Assembly (NCBI RefSeq): GCF_001672915.1
Contig: NZ_LZKR01000117.1
Span: forward strand, 33,732 to 97,731
Direction of reading: 5' to 3'
Origin: Mycobacterium sp. 1245805.9
GTDB lineage: Bacteria; Actinomycetota; Actinomycetes; Mycobacteriales; Mycobacteriaceae
Length of the DNA stretch: 64,000 bases
Part shown: in pieces, positions 1 through 9,234 of the stretch
Layout of the letters: every line of letters begins with the position of its first letter
Numbering within the stretch: the stretch's first letter is position 1
Translations under genes and position numbers: made by a program
The notes under the pieces: model-generated
Database searches by the model: none
What the model saw: the letters and a program-made list of their open reading frames with translations, nothing else
What the model was told of the DNA's origin: nothing

Positions 1-290
1 CCGCTCAAGACCGTCAACACCACCCGCCGACGGTGCGGGGCCTCCACCCATACCCCCACCACCGGCGCCAGCACCGCGATGGTCAAGCCCGCGACCGCCA
101 GCGAGCGGCCGAGCCAACTCGCCGGTGAGGTGCCACCGGACATTCCCGCCCCGACGCTGCCGGTCAGGTAGACGGAGAAGACGAAGGTCGCCACGATCGC
201 GTTCATGCCGAGGGAGCCGCAGTCCCACAGGGCCCACGCCACCACTTGCGACGGCACGGGCCCGGCGGCGGCCGGCCCTCGCTGACTCAT
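1..290 (-). CDS. UMF1/MFS-type permease, N-terminal part (runs off window)
   Basis: The first 96 residues of an integral membrane transporter are visible, starting at an ATG at 288-290. After a short polar N-terminus (MSQRGPAAAG) comes VVAWALWDCGSLGMNAIV, typical of the first helix of the UMF1/Atg22-like branch of the major facilitator superfamily. A second hydrophobic segment (LAVAGLTIAVLAPVVGVWV) follows. M. tuberculosis Rv2508c, a Leu/Ala-rich integral membrane protein, holds the same divergent position next to the Rv2509 SDR, which supports orthology. The substrate is unknown. The rest of the gene lies beyond the left edge. Confidence 0.75.
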   Translation of the reverse strand, partial: MSQRGPAAAGPVPSQVVAWALWDCGSLGMNAIVATFVFSVYLTGSVGAGMSGGTSPASWLGRSLAVAGLTIAVLAPVVGVWVEAPHRRRVVLTVLS

Positions 291-333
291 GCCCGGCACT
301 CTATTGGGTGCGAGGCTGTCTACCATGGGCCGC

Positions 334-1140
334 ATGCCGGTGCCAGCTCCCAGTCCCGACGCGCGCGCCGTTGTCACCGGGGCTTCGCAAAACATCGGCG
401 CGGCGCTGGCCACCGAACTCGCCGCCCGCGGACACAACCTGATCGTCACCGCGCGCCGCGAGGACCTGCTCAACGACTTAGCCGCCCGGCTGACCGACAA
501 GTACGGCGTCGTCGTCGAGGTGCGCCCCGCCGACCTGGCCGACCCGACGGAACGGGCGAAACTGTGCGACGAACTCGCCGCCCGCGCCATCTCGATCCTG
601 TGCGCCAACGCGGGAACGGCGACGTTCGGTCCGGTCGCGGGCCTAGACCCGGCCGGCGAGAAGGCACAGGTGCAGCTGAATGCCATTGCCGTGCACGACC
701 TTACATTGGCGGTGCTGCCCGGCATGGTCGAACGCAAGGCCGGCGGCATCCTGATTTCCGGTTCGACGGCGGGCAATTCGCCGATCCCCTACAACGCCAC
801 CTACGCGGCCACCAAGGCGTTCGCCAACACCTTCAGCGAATCGCTGCGAGGCGAACTGCGCCGCACCGGTGTGCACGTCACGCTGTTGGCGCCGGGACCG
901 GTCCGCACCGACCTGCCCGACGAGGCCGAAAGGTCACTGGTCGAAAGGCTGGTGCCCGATTTCCTGTGGATCTCGACGGAGCACACGGCCCGGGTATCGC
1001 TGGATGCCTTGGAGCGCAACAAGATGCGCGTCGTGCCGGGCCTGACGTCCAAGGCGATGTCGGTGGCGAGCGGGTACGCCCCCCGCGCGATCGTGGCGCC
1101 GATCGTGGGCAGCTTCTACAAGAAGCTCGGCGGCGGGTAG
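334..1140 (+). CDS. Short-chain dehydrogenase/reductase (Rv2509-like)
   Basis: NAD(P)-dependent oxidoreductase of the classical SDR family, 268 residues. The Rossmann motif appears as TGASQNIG near residue 11, the structural motif as CANAG, and the catalytic pair as YNATYAATK (Tyr and Lys four residues apart). In-frame ATGs exist at 289, 325 and 334. The last gives exactly the 268-residue length I recall for Rv2509 and begins with the same MPVPAPSPDARAVVTGAS-type N-terminus. It is divergent from the permease, with a 43-bp gap. The physiological substrate is not known; a role in lipid metabolism is only inferred. Confidence 0.9.
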   Translation: MPVPAPSPDARAVVTGASQNIGAALATELAARGHNLIVTARREDLLNDLAARLTDKYGVVVEVRPADLADPTERAKLCDELAARAISILCANAGTATFGPVAGLDPAGEKAQVQLNAIAVHDLTLAVLPGMVERKAGGILISGSTAGNSPIPYNATYAATKAFANTFSESLRGELRRTGVHVTLLAPGPVRTDLPDEAERSLVERLVPDFLWISTEHTARVSLDALERNKMRVVPGLTSKAMSVASGYAPRAIVAPIVGSFYKKLGGG

Positions 1141-1399
1141 GGGTTAGCTCTCAAGTTCGTTGGCATGGTGCCGGAGCTCTGAATCGTTAGTTGAGCCTCG
1201 GCGGGCAGTTGCTACTCCCCAGCCTGACTCCCTTCGAGGGTTTTGTCGCCAAGGGCGACAGGCTAATCACCCGCAACGCAGCGATGACGAGGCAGCGGGT
1301 TTCAGATATCCGCCTTACTCGCCGCACGGACCATGTTCCGCAGGACTGTTCTGATAGCTGTTCGCACGGAAGCCGTGCGCGCCGTGGAAAGCTGGTTAC
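1141..1399. other. Left edge of accessory insertion, no gene seen
   Basis: A 259-bp stretch between the SDR stop and the AlbA_2-type gene. In the M. tuberculosis arrangement I recall, the SDR is directly followed by the convergent DUF853 gene, so this is where the inserted segment begins. I see no transposase fragment, tRNA or obvious attachment repeat. The base composition drops toward the inserted genes. Confidence 0.4.
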
Positions 1400-2785
1400 A
1401 TGCCTCCGTTCGCACGCTTGGCGTCAGTGTTCGGCACTGACATGGCTAACCTCAACTCAACGGTGATCCAAGCCGCGATTGATCGCAACGAGAGCGAGGA
1501 CCTTGACCTCGACTGGAAGGAAGCTGACTACCCGAGAAACGAAGGCTTTGAACTCGCGAAGGACGTGACCGCCTTCGCGAACACGATCGGCGGCATCATT
1601 GTCATCGGGGTCCGGGAAGACGGCGCCGGCCGAGCCACGGAGCCTAGACCATTCGATGTTCCGACTGGCGCCGCCGAGCGCGTTATCAGCATTCTCGGGA
1701 GCAGGGTCAGCCCATTGCTCCACGGCATTGAGGTCCGCGAGATACCCGCGGGTGATGATTTGGGTTATCTGCTGATCGTAGTGCCGCGCAGCCCGGATGC
1801 CCCTCATGCCGTTCGGGATCAGCAGAGGGGAAGCGGCCTGCACTATCCAATCCGATTGGGCCGCGTCACCCACCACTTGCGTGAGTACGAGGTCGCCGCC
1901 CGCTACCGCGACCGCTATGCCAGTCAGTCGCAGGTTGTCAGCCGTGTGGAAGAGGTTCATCGGGACGGTCAGTCACACATCACGACGTGGACTTCGCCCT
2001 GGCTCACGGTTTCGCTGGCTCCGCGAATTACCGGCGAACGAGGTGTCGGGTCAACCGCGATACTGGCCGAGCGGAGCTTCCTCCGTCGGTGGCCAGACTT
2101 GGACCTAGCTCCTCCCGAACCAACCTTCGGCGAAGGCAACACGCGGCTGATACCCGGCGTACGCCGAGCGATTGCAACCCAGGTGCAAACGTACCAGGGC
2201 AGATCCACGGAGCCGCATGCTGAACTGCATTACGACGGAGGAGGATTCGCAGCATCCAACTTCGCATCACCTGCGCCAGAAACACGCAAGGCCACGGGTG
2301 GGCCCGACCAGATCAAACAAGACCTGATGGAATTCGTCTTGTTGGATTTCGTATTGTTCCTGAGCCACCATGCGGTTGACTGCGGCGCCTCGGGGGAATG
2401 CCTCCTAAAGGCGCAGCAGCTTTTGGCCCAGCAGACAGGCCGCTCGGATCCGGCGATGCGAACCAGAGTGTTCGCCCCGGAACGCCTCATCGCCGGAAGG
2501 ACCGACACCACGTACTACCCTCCAGAGGACTCACTTGTCCTAAGTGGCAACCAGACTCGTCCCGCGGCTTTAACTGCTTCTCTGGAGGAACTCACATCAG
2601 TTAGCCCGGAGGCTGCAGTAGTTGCATCACATGCGCTGGCGGCAGACATCCTAGGCGAGTTCGGAATCGTGGAACCGATGATTCTTCGCCCAGACGGGTC
2701 ACTCGATGTGAAGAATGTGAGCTTTCCCCTAAACGAAGTGCTCAACAGGTGGGGTTCATCGCACAATATGACGGTTGCGAACTGA
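1400..2785 (+). CDS. AlbA_2 (Schlafen-type) domain protein
   Basis: A 461-residue protein (447 if translation starts at the second ATG, 1442). The N-terminal 170 residues match the AlbA_2 / divergent-AAA (Schlafen-core) pattern: an acidic ESEDLDLDWKEADY lead-in, a KDVTAFANTIGGIIVIGVREDG core, and a closing YPIRLGRVTHHLREYEVAARYRDR segment. The remaining roughly 280 residues are not recognised. The first ATG has GGAAAG eight bases upstream, while 1442 has no Shine-Dalgarno. AlbA_2 proteins bind nucleic acid and are common in defence islands. GC content is visibly lower than in the flanking backbone genes, and the gene sits in a segment absent from the M. tuberculosis order, so horizontal acquisition is likely. 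Its function here is inferred only. Confidence 0.75.
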   Translation: MPPFARLASVFGTDMANLNSTVIQAAIDRNESEDLDLDWKEADYPRNEGFELAKDVTAFANTIGGIIVIGVREDGAGRATEPRPFDVPTGAAERVISILGSRVSPLLHGIEVREIPAGDDLGYLLIVVPRSPDAPHAVRDQQRGSGLHYPIRLGRVTHHLREYEVAARYRDRYASQSQVVSRVEEVHRDGQSHITTWTSPWLTVSLAPRITGERGVGSTAILAERSFLRRWPDLDLAPPEPTFGEGNTRLIPGVRRAIATQVQTYQGRSTEPHAELHYDGGGFAASNFASPAPETRKATGGPDQIKQDLMEFVLLDFVLFLSHHAVDCGASGECLLKAQQLLAQQTGRSDPAMRTRVFAPERLIAGRTDTTYYPPEDSLVLSGNQTRPAALTASLEELTSVSPEAAVVASHALAADILGEFGIVEPMILRPDGSLDVKNVSFPLNEVLNRWGSSHNMTVAN

Positions 2786-2897
2786 GGAACTTACCCACTG
2801 CATGCAACGCTAACGGAACCCCGGACGTCTCAGTTCGGCAGCAGCCGACCGCACCGCGATGACGTGTTGGCAGCGCCGGGCCGTCGTGATTAATCGT

Positions 2898-2910
2898 TAC
2901 GATTCGCGCC
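2898..2910 (+). promoter_or_regulatory. Candidate leaderless promoter of the HEPN-like gene
   Basis: A TACGAT hexamer at 2898-2903 resembles a mycobacterial -10 box and lies seven bases before the ATG at 2911. There is no Shine-Dalgarno. This spacing fits a leaderless transcript, which is common in mycobacteria. No convincing -35 box is visible. Confidence 0.3.
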
Positions 2911-4020
2911 ATGGCGACCGAAAATGAATTGCAGCGGTGGGGTCAGGTGTTCGACCGGATCCTCATTCCGTACGACAGTCCAATGTCTGCGGTGCGGATG
3001 CTCGCCGAGGCCAGTCGGCCATTCCCTCACACTCAAGCCGTCGGTGTCGCCGCACTGATGCTGATTGAGCCCCTTACCGCGGCGTGGGATGCCGATCCAC
3101 CTCCAAAAGGATCCGAGCTGTCGGAATGGATAGGCCCTGCCTACGCAGCGGCGAAGTCGATTAACCTGTCCTCGACAGAGCTAGGCCAATTTGTTGAGTA
3201 CATCGAGCTGGTGCGGCAGGCGCGTGACCGGATAGCGGGGATGGGCCCCGAGAATTTCACCCTCGAAAGTGTCCTCCGAGATCTTGAGCTTGATTTCAAG
3301 CTCGCGGTGCTCGTGGCGCGCCTGGGACATAACGGCATCTTGCAACTTATCGACCGACGCATCGTGGACGCCGGCCGCGCAGCCCGTCGCGAAGAATCTC
3401 CACCCGCGCCAAATCTTGACCTGCTAAGGCTCGAGGCAACGGAGACCTCAAACTATCGCACCATGAGTTACTCCGATATTCGAGCCATGGCTGATCCGGG
3501 AGTGATGACCCTTGAGGAGTACCTGCACGGCGACCCAGAAGCCGAGAGAGCTCCGATTCTTAAATACTTTGCAGCACAATGGGTCACACACATGACTACT
3601 CTCTGGGATGAGCACTACAGGCCCAATCTTGCTGCGCTGCATGGGTGCGAGAAGATCGATGTTGCCTCGGACCTGTTCGCTGACTTGAACAAAATGCGCC
3701 AAGACTACGTGCACAATCGGGGCTGGGCAACAGCGAAGCAAGCAAAGAATAAACGGCTTAGATGGTTTGAACAGGGCGATTCTATGATCCCAACGGGAGC
3801 GAACTACGAACAGCTGTTCAAAGCGCTGCAGTCCGAGCTAGATCTACTCGCACAGCCCCCGGTACCCAAGGACAAACCCAACCGGACCTCCGTCAAGGGC
3901 CAGGTGCCGATCGCTCTCAGGAGCCTATTCGAGCAGACTGCTGCAGCAGTCGGGTTAGGGACCGATGCAGCCCTCGAAGATGCGTTAACCAAGTGGGTTC
4001 AGGCTCGCCAACAAGGCTAA
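2911..4020 (+). CDS. Hypothetical protein with HEPN-like RX4H motif
   Basis: A 369-residue, mostly helical, soluble protein. I do not recognise a named family over the full length. Near the C-terminal third it has MRQDYVHNRGWA, with Arg263 and His268 in R-x4-H spacing followed by Asn-Arg-Gly. This resembles the catalytic motif of HEPN ribonucleases in several defence and toxin families, although the residue after Arg is Gln rather than the more usual polar Asn/Asp/His. The C-terminus ends in a short helix after a basic linker. It lies 125 bp after the AlbA_2 gene on the same strand, in the same lower-GC insertion. An RNA-cleaving defence or toxin role is inference. It could also be a structural HEPN-like protein. 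Confidence 0.6.
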   Translation: MATENELQRWGQVFDRILIPYDSPMSAVRMLAEASRPFPHTQAVGVAALMLIEPLTAAWDADPPPKGSELSEWIGPAYAAAKSINLSSTELGQFVEYIELVRQARDRIAGMGPENFTLESVLRDLELDFKLAVLVARLGHNGILQLIDRRIVDAGRAARREESPPAPNLDLLRLEATETSNYRTMSYSDIRAMADPGVMTLEEYLHGDPEAERAPILKYFAAQWVTHMTTLWDEHYRPNLAALHGCEKIDVASDLFADLNKMRQDYVHNRGWATAKQAKNKRLRWFEQGDSMIPTGANYEQLFKALQSELDLLAQPPVPKDKPNRTSVKGQVPIALRSLFEQTAAAVGLGTDAALEDALTKWVQARQQG

Positions 4021-4025
4021 CCGAG

Positions 4026-4072
4026 CTACCCGCAAGCGCCGTCGTTGTTCTGAGTGGCGGCGCATCGGGTAG
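4026..4072. terminator. Stem-loop between convergent genes
   Basis: CTACCCG-CAA-GCGCCG at 4026-4041 pairs with CGGCGC-AT-CGGGTAG at 4058-4072, leaving a small internal bulge and a 16-base loop. There is no T-run, so it is not a classical intrinsic terminator. It lies between the convergent stops of the HEPN-like and DUF853 genes and could end transcription from either side. Confidence 0.5.
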
Positions 4073-4133
4073 TGACGGTGAGCGCGACTCGGCGAGCCTC
4101 ATATCTAGCGCAGGCGGTTTCTGCGTGAACCCG

Positions 4134-5696
4134 TTACTTCCGGCGGCGTCCGCTGGTCCCGAAGATGGCTTTGACCGCTTCGCGTATCGCCGTATTGATG
4201 CCGCTTTTCACCGTCGGGTTCTGCAGCACTTCTTCCCACATCGCCGGGCCCTTTGGCTCGAAGGGCTCCGGCATCGGCGGAACCGGCTCATTCGCCGGGA
4301 CTGGCGGCTGGTCGGACTGGACTTGCGGCGACGGCGGCCCGGGCTGGGTTTGCGGGGTCGGCGGAAGCTGCTGAGATTGTTGAACCGTTTGACCGTACTT
4401 CGCTTGCAGCGGACTATTTTTCGCCGCTGCGGAGATCGCATCGGTGCCGATCGACGCCATCAGCGAGCGGGGCACCCGCATGCGCGTCCACGCGACGGGA
4501 GTCGGTGCGCCCTTTTCGGACAGCACGGTCACGACGGCCTCGCCGATGCCCAGCGACGTCAGCGCCGACTCCAGGTCGTAGACATCGGTTTTCGGGTAGG
4601 TGCGCACGGTCTTGGACAGAGCCTGCTGATCGTCGGGAGTGAACGCCCGCAGGGCGTGCTGCACCCGAGCACCCAGCTGAGATAGCACGTCATTGGGTAT
4701 GTCCGTCGGTAGCTGGGTGCAGAAGAAGACGCCGACACCCTTGGAGCGGATCAGCTTGACGGTTTGTTCGACCTGTTCGAGGAACGCCTTGGACGCGTCG
4801 GCGAAAAGCAGGTGCGCCTCGTCGAAGAAGAACACCAACTTGGGCCTGTCGACGTCGCCGATCTCGGGCAGTTTGGTGTACAGGTCGGCGAGCAGCCACA
4901 TGAGGAAGGTGGAGAAGATGACCGGACGCACCGACTGGCCGGTGAACTCCAGCAGCGAGATGATGCCGTGCCCGTCGTCGACGCGCAGCAGATCGTTCGG
5001 GTCGAGCTTGGGCTCGCCGAAAAACGTGTCGCCACCCTCCGCGTCGAGGTTCACCAGCGCCCGAAGGATGACGCCCGCCGTCGTCGCCGACACGCCGCCC
5101 AGGGATTTCAGGTCTTCCTTGCCCGCGTCACTGGTCAAGTAGCTGATGGCGCCGCGCAGATCGTCGGTGGTGACCAGCCGCCAGTCTCGGCCCTTCGCCC
5201 AATGGAAGATCAACCCGAGCGTGGACTCCTGGGTAGCATTGAGCCCCAACACCTTTGACAACAGCACGGGGCCGAAGCTGTCGACCGTCGCGCGTATCGG
5301 CACACCGATTCCCTTGGTGCCCAACGACAGGAACTCCACCGGGTAGGCCGTCCCCGCCCAGTTGTCGCCGGTGTCTTTCGCACGCGCGGCGGTCTTGTCG
5401 TTGGCTTCCCCGGGCCGAGACAGCCCGGACAGGTCGCCCTTCACATCGGCCATCAGCACGGGCACCCCCGCGGCGCTGAGCTGTTCGGCGATCAGTTGCA
5501 GCGTCTTGGTTTTGCCGGTTCCCGTCGCCCCGGCCACCAGGCCGTGACGGTTGATGGTGGCCAGCGGGATGCGGATCTGCGCGGTCGGATCCGCCGCCCC
5601 GTCGACGACGACCGTGCCCAATTCCAAAGCCTGGCCGTGGACGGCATAGCCGCTGGCGATCCGCTGCGCGGGTGTCGCCGCTGATTCGGTGGTCAT
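4134..5696 (-). CDS. DUF853 / HerA-like P-loop ATPase (Rv2510c-like)
   Basis: A 520-residue ATPase of the DUF853 group, related to HerA/FtsK-type motor ATPases. Walker A is GATGTGKT at residues 56-63. Walker B is in [13 protein letters not shown] in the middle of the protein, and a [15 protein letters not shown] segment follows. The C-terminal 80 residues are Pro/Gln-rich and end in a basic tail. I start it at the ATG 5694-5696 ([11 protein letters not shown]), which gives a length close to the 533 residues I recall for Rv2510c. The open frame extends further upstream but would run through the divergent orn promoter. It is divergent from orn with a 100-bp gap. The cellular role is unknown. 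Confidence 0.85.
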   Translation of the reverse strand: MTTESAATPAQRIASGYAVHGQALELGTVVVDGAADPTAQIRIPLATINRHGLVAGATGTGKTKTLQLIAEQLSAAGVPVLMADVKGDLSGLSRPGEANDKTAARAKDTGDNWAGTAYPVEFLSLGTKGIGVPIRATVDSFGPVLLSKVLGLNATQESTLGLIFHWAKGRDWRLVTTDDLRGAISYLTSDAGKEDLKSLGGVSATTAGVILRALVNLDAEGGDTFFGEPKLDPNDLLRVDDGHGIISLLEFTGQSVRPVIFSTFLMWLLADLYTKLPEIGDVDRPKLVFFFDEAHLLFADASKAFLEQVEQTVKLIRSKGVGVFFCTQLPTDIPNDVLSQLGARVQHALRAFTPDDQQALSKTVRTYPKTDVYDLESALTSLGIGEAVVTVLSEKGAPTPVAWTRMRVPRSLMASIGTDAISAAAKNSPLQAKYGQTVQQSQQLPPTPQTQPGPPSPQVQSDQPPVPANEPVPPMPEPFEPKGPAMWEEVLQNPTVKSGINTAIREAVKAIFGTSGRRRK

Positions 5697-5796
5697 CGTC
5701 CTCGCCCCTCTTCCCGAGTCGCCCCCAGCCGGCACACTCACACTACTTCCCAGGCCCCGGCAGAGGCAGAGCTCAAATGCGCATACGCTGAGCGCT

Positions 5797-6444
5797 GTGC
5801 GCGACGAATTGGTGTGGATCGACTGCGAGATGACCGGGCTCGACCTGGCCTCGGACAAGTTGATCGAGATCGCGGTGCTGGTCACCGACGCCGAGCTGAA
5901 CGTCCTGGGCGACGGGGTCGACGTGGTGATCCACGCCGACGACGCCGCGCTGTCGTCGATGATCGACGTGGTTGCCGAAATGCATTCGCGTTCGGGGCTC
6001 ATCGACGAGGTGAAGGCGTCCACCGTCGACCTGGCGACCGCCGAGGCGATGGTGCTGGACTACATCACCACGCACGTCAAGCAGCCCAAGACGGCGCCAC
6101 TGGCGGGCAACTCGATCGCCACGGACCGCTCGTTCATCGCCCGCGACATGCCAAAGCTGGACTCCTACCTGCACTACCGGATGATCGACGTCAGCTCCAT
6201 CAAGGAACTGTGCCGGCGGTGGTATCCGCGCATCTATTACGGTCAGCCCGCCAAGGGGCTCACGCACCGGGCGCTGGCCGACATCCACGAATCCATCCGC
6301 GAGCTGCAGTACTACCGGCGGACCGCGTTCGTGCCCCTGCCGGGGCCGTCTACCAGCGAAATCGAGATGGTGGTCGCCGATCTCCAGGACGGAGAGAACC
6401 CAACTCAAACAATCGATTCGGAGACCGAGCCACCGAGCGGCTAG
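5797..6444 (+). CDS. orn: Oligoribonuclease
   Basis: A 215-residue 3'-5' exoribonuclease of the DEDDh family. It degrades the short oligonucleotides left by mRNA decay and linear dinucleotides such as pGpG and pApA. The start is the GTG at 5797, giving [16 protein letters not shown], with Asp9 and Glu11 of motif I. The downstream motif [11 protein letters not shown] supplies the conserved His and Asp. Length and sequence match what I recall for M. tuberculosis Orn (Rv2511, 215 residues). A tRNA-His follows 53 bp downstream on the same strand, as in that genome. Confidence 0.97.
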   Translation: MRDELVWIDCEMTGLDLASDKLIEIAVLVTDAELNVLGDGVDVVIHADDAALSSMIDVVAEMHSRSGLIDEVKASTVDLATAEAMVLDYITTHVKQPKTAPLAGNSIATDRSFIARDMPKLDSYLHYRMIDVSSIKELCRRWYPRIYYGQPAKGLTHRALADIHESIRELQYYRRTAFVPLPGPSTSEIEMVVADLQDGENPTQTIDSETEPPSG

Positions 6445-6497
6445 TATCGAGGGTCGCCGCTGGTTGGCCCAGGTATGGATGCCGGCTCGCGGCCATG

Positions 6498-6573
6498 GTG
6501 GCTGTAGTTCAGTTGGTAGAGCACCAGGTTGTGATCCTGGGTGTCGCGGGTTCGAGTCCCGTCAGCCACCCCA
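6498..6573 (+). tRNA. tRNA-His (GTG)
   Basis: A 76-base cloverleaf. Acceptor GTGGCTG pairs with CAGCCAC (6563-6569), the discriminator is C6570 and CCA is encoded at 6571-6573. The anticodon stem CCAGG/CCTGG encloses the GTG anticodon at 6531-6533, and the T arm has GGGTTCGAGTCCC. A templated G at 6497 can serve as the extra G-1 opposite C73 that defines tRNA-His. Confidence 0.97.
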
Positions 6574-6575
6574 AC

Positions 6576-6608
6576 AGGCCGGAGGGCATTTCGCCCTCCG
6601 GCCTTTTT
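6576..6608 (+). terminator. Intrinsic terminator after tRNA-His
   Basis: A perfect 12-bp stem: AGGCCGGAGGGC (6576-6587), loop ATTTC, then GCCCTCCGGCCT (6593-6604), running into a T5 tract at 6604-6608. This is a textbook rho-independent terminator. Such strong ones are uncommon in mycobacteria. Confidence 0.92.
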
Positions 6609-6620
6609 GCAAGGGTGCGG

Positions 6621-6911
6621 TTATCCCGGCGCCAGCGGCCGTTTCAGCGTGCAGACGATGCTCCACTCGAAATAGTGGTCGCCGCCCTTGTCGTAGTCGC
6701 TGAAGTGGCGGGCGACCTGAACGCGTTGCACCGACGAGCCCACGATCTCCCAGCCCTGTTCGCCGTAGACCTTCGACTGGCGCGCCGCCTCTTCGATCAC
6801 GGCGTCCAGAGACTCATTCGTGTAATGGACGAAGGTGGTCTCCCAGCGCTGCGGGTACCAATTGCCGTCCGACGCCAGCCACCAACCGGGCCCGGGGGAA
6901 GGGGTGCTCAT
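6621..6911 (-). CDS. Small hypothetical protein with GWWLASDGNWYP motif
   Basis: A 96-residue soluble protein starting at an ATG at 6909-6911. The N-terminus PGWWLASDGNWYP is a short Trp/Gly-rich motif often seen at the start of actinobacterial proteins of unknown function. The rest is an alpha/beta-like segment (ESLDAVIEEAARQSKVYGEQGWEIV) ending in an EWSIVCTLKRPLAPG tail. There is no signal peptide or membrane segment. It lies between the tRNA terminator and ldtB on the ldtB strand. The function is unknown. Confidence 0.65.
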   Translation of the reverse strand: MSTPSPGPGWWLASDGNWYPQRWETTFVHYTNESLDAVIEEAARQSKVYGEQGWEIVGSSVQRVQVARHFSDYDKGGDHYFEWSIVCTLKRPLAPG

Positions 6912-6998
6912 GGCCCGGCACCCTACAACGTTCAGGTCGCAGACGAATGAATGAAACGTGAAAGACGCATTGCCGAGCAGCCGAACCCCGCCGCCGGG

Positions 6999-8195
6999 CT
7001 AGGTGTTGGCGTTACCGGCCTGCCACACCGGCCACGGAACGTTCCAATCGCCCAGCCCCTCGGTGCCCGGCAGCGTCGACCCCACGGTGTGCACCACCTC
7101 GACGATGTCGCCGCTCTTGCTGTGGTCGTAGAACCACTCGGCGTTGCTCGGGCTCACGTTCAGACAGCCATGGCTGGTGTTCGTGTGGCCCTGCGCGCCG
7201 ACCGACCACGGCGCGGAATGCACGAAGACACCGCTATACGAAATCTGGGTGGCCCAGTCGACATCGGTGCGATACCCGTTGGGCGAGTTGACCGGAACGC
7301 CGTAGGTCGAGGAGTCCATGATGATGTGCTTGTACCGGCCGCCGACGATATAAAAGCCGTTCGCCGTGGGGGTGCTGTCCTTGCCCATCGACGTCGGCAT
7401 CGTCTTGACGACTTCGCCGTTGACGCGCACGGTGACCATCTTGGTGTTGTCGTCCGCCGTCGAGATGACCTCGTCGCCGATGGTGAAGTGAGTCTTGACG
7501 TTGTCCTCGCCGAACATCCCGTCACCCAGGTCGACACCGTAGGTGTTGACCGCCACATCGATGGCGGTGCCCGGCTTCCAGAAATGCTCTGGGCGCCAAC
7601 GGACCTCGCGGTTGTTCAGCCAGTAGAACGCGCCCTCGACGGGCGGGTTGGTGGTGATGACGATCGCCTTCTGCGCCGCGGCGCGGTTGGCGATGTTCTC
7701 GTCGAAGCGGATGGCCACCGGCTCACCGATGCCGACCACCTCGCCGTCGCCGGGGGCCACGTAGGGCATCGTCAGGTGGGCCGGTGAACTGGTCTGGAAG
7801 GTCATCTGGCGGGTCGCGGCCCCACCGAGCCCCATCGCCTTCACGCTCAGCGTGTAGCGCCTGTTGTAGCCGAGCTGGTCGGTCGTCGACCAGCGGAGCC
7901 CGTCCGGGCTGAGTTGACCGTTGACCGTCTTGCCGTTCTCGTTGACCATCGTGACCGACCCGATGACGCCGTCGGCCACGCTCACCGTCACCGGCGCGTC
8001 CACGGTGACGCCGACGGCGCCGTCGGTCACCGAGCTGGTGAGCTTGGGGACCAGCAGGTCGGCGAACGGTGTGCCCTTGTCGAAGATGACCTTCGCCGGC
8101 GCGGCGGGGTGACTGGTGCTGCAGGCAACGGTGACGACAGCAAACACCACCATGGCTGCGGCCAGCCATGATCGACGTCTGCGCAAAGGCGTCAT
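6999..8195 (-). CDS. ldtB: L,D-transpeptidase LdtB (LppS, LdtMt2-type)
   Basis: A periplasmic lipoprotein that forms 3-3 meso-diaminopimelate cross-links in peptidoglycan and is the target of carbapenems. A basic N-terminus ([10 protein letters not shown]) and hydrophobic core lead to a VTVAC lipobox. Two immunoglobulin-like domains follow, then a YkuD catalytic domain with [10 protein letters not shown] and [15 protein letters not shown]; the nucleophile Cys codon is at 7164-7166. The sequence closely resembles M. tuberculosis LdtMt2/Rv2518c from memory. I chose the ATG at 8193-8195 because GAAAGG lies seven bases upstream. An upstream in-frame ATG (8222) would add nine residues but has no Shine-Dalgarno. 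Confidence 0.93.
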   Translation of the reverse strand: MTPLRRRRSWLAAAMVVFAVVTVACSTSHPAAPAKVIFDKGTPFADLLVPKLTSSVTDGAVGVTVDAPVTVSVADGVIGSVTMVNENGKTVNGQLSPDGLRWSTTDQLGYNRRYTLSVKAMGLGGAATRQMTFQTSSPAHLTMPYVAPGDGEVVGIGEPVAIRFDENIANRAAAQKAIVITTNPPVEGAFYWLNNREVRWRPEHFWKPGTAIDVAVNTYGVDLGDGMFGEDNVKTHFTIGDEVISTADDNTKMVTVRVNGEVVKTMPTSMGKDSTPTANGFYIVGGRYKHIIMDSSTYGVPVNSPNGYRTDVDWATQISYSGVFVHSAPWSVGAQGHTNTSHGCLNVSPSNAEWFYDHSKSGDIVEVVHTVGSTLPGTEGLGDWNVPWPVWQAGNANT

Positions 8196-8340
8196 CGAGC
8201 GACCTTTCAATTTGATCGGCATATTCGGTCACCGCTGACCAGAGTGGAAGCATTGTAATGGGTTTTTGGCCGGCCACAATGCGTCTTGCGAACGGATTGC
8301 GCACTCCCGCTGTGCAACCCGCGGATCGCAGCGCAGGCAA

Positions 8341-9234
8341 TTATGCCGGTTGACGGAGCCGGCGTCGGTGACCGTCCTCGACCCGCTCACGGGTCACGAC
8401 GGCCTCGACTCGCGCCAGCTTGAAGATCGCCGCCGTCATCACCACGCCCGCGACCACCAGGGCGACTATCCCGGCGCGACCCGCGCTCAGCGTCTCGCCC
8501 AGGACGACGACGCCCAGCGCCGCCGCCACCACCGGCTGCGACATCTGCAGGGTGGGCATCGACGCGGTCAGGGGCCCGGCCCGAAACGCCGCCTGACTCC
8601 AGACCACGCCGCCCGCCGCGGCCAGGACGCAGGCATACAGCTCGGGGGTTCGGGCCACCGCCCAGCCGCCGTCGCCGAGCCGGCCGACGACCTCCTTGGT
8701 CAGCACCCCGAAGACACCCCACAGCGACCCCGACACGAAAGCGAAGAGAGCCGCGGCCAGGGCACCACCCCGCATCCGGCCGGCCACGACGCACGCCACC
8801 AGCAGCGGCGCAAGCACGACAGCCACAGCCGCCCAGGTTCCCAGCGGGGCGCTCGAGCGACCGGCCCGCGGGTTGCCAACGACAACGACCACGACCACCG
8901 CGGCGGTCAGCAAGCCGCCCCAGATCCACTCGCCGCCGGTCACCCTGCGGTGCCACAACCGGGCGTTGATGGGCAGCGCGAACAGTAGCGACAGCATGAG
9001 CAACGCCTGCACCAGCAGCACCGACCCCCTGCCCAGGGCGGCCGCCTGCAACGCGATGCTCGCGATGAGGAACAACGCGCCCCACCACCACCGCAGGTCG
9101 CGCAGCAGGGTGGCGACCAACGCGATGTTGCCGATCGACCGGTCGTCGATGCAGTGCGCCGCCCGTTGCTGCAGCACGTCGCCGATGGCGATGCAGAGCG
9201 CCGAGCTCAACGCCAGGACGGCGGCGCTAACCAC
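8341..9234 (-). CDS. DMT/NIPA-like multi-span transporter
   Basis: A 297-residue protein with about nine or ten hydrophobic helices, beginning VSAAVLALSSALCIAIGDVLQQRAA. The architecture and the GETLSAGRAGIVALVVAGVV segment near the end fit the drug/metabolite transporter superfamily (EamA or NIPA-type Mg transporter-like). The GTG start at 9232-9234 overlaps the 3' end of the upstream MMPL gene by 8 bp, so the two are probably co-transcribed and translationally coupled. The substrate is unknown. Confidence 0.75.
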   Translation of the reverse strand: MVSAAVLALSSALCIAIGDVLQQRAAHCIDDRSIGNIALVATLLRDLRWWWGALFLIASIALQAAALGRGSVLLVQALLMLSLLFALPINARLWHRRVTGGEWIWGGLLTAAVVVVVVVGNPRAGRSSAPLGTWAAVAVVLAPLLVACVVAGRMRGGALAAALFAFVSGSLWGVFGVLTKEVVGRLGDGGWAVARTPELYACVLAAAGGVVWSQAAFRAGPLTASMPTLQMSQPVVAAALGVVVLGETLSAGRAGIVALVVAGVVMTAAIFKLARVEAVVTRERVEDGHRRRLRQPA

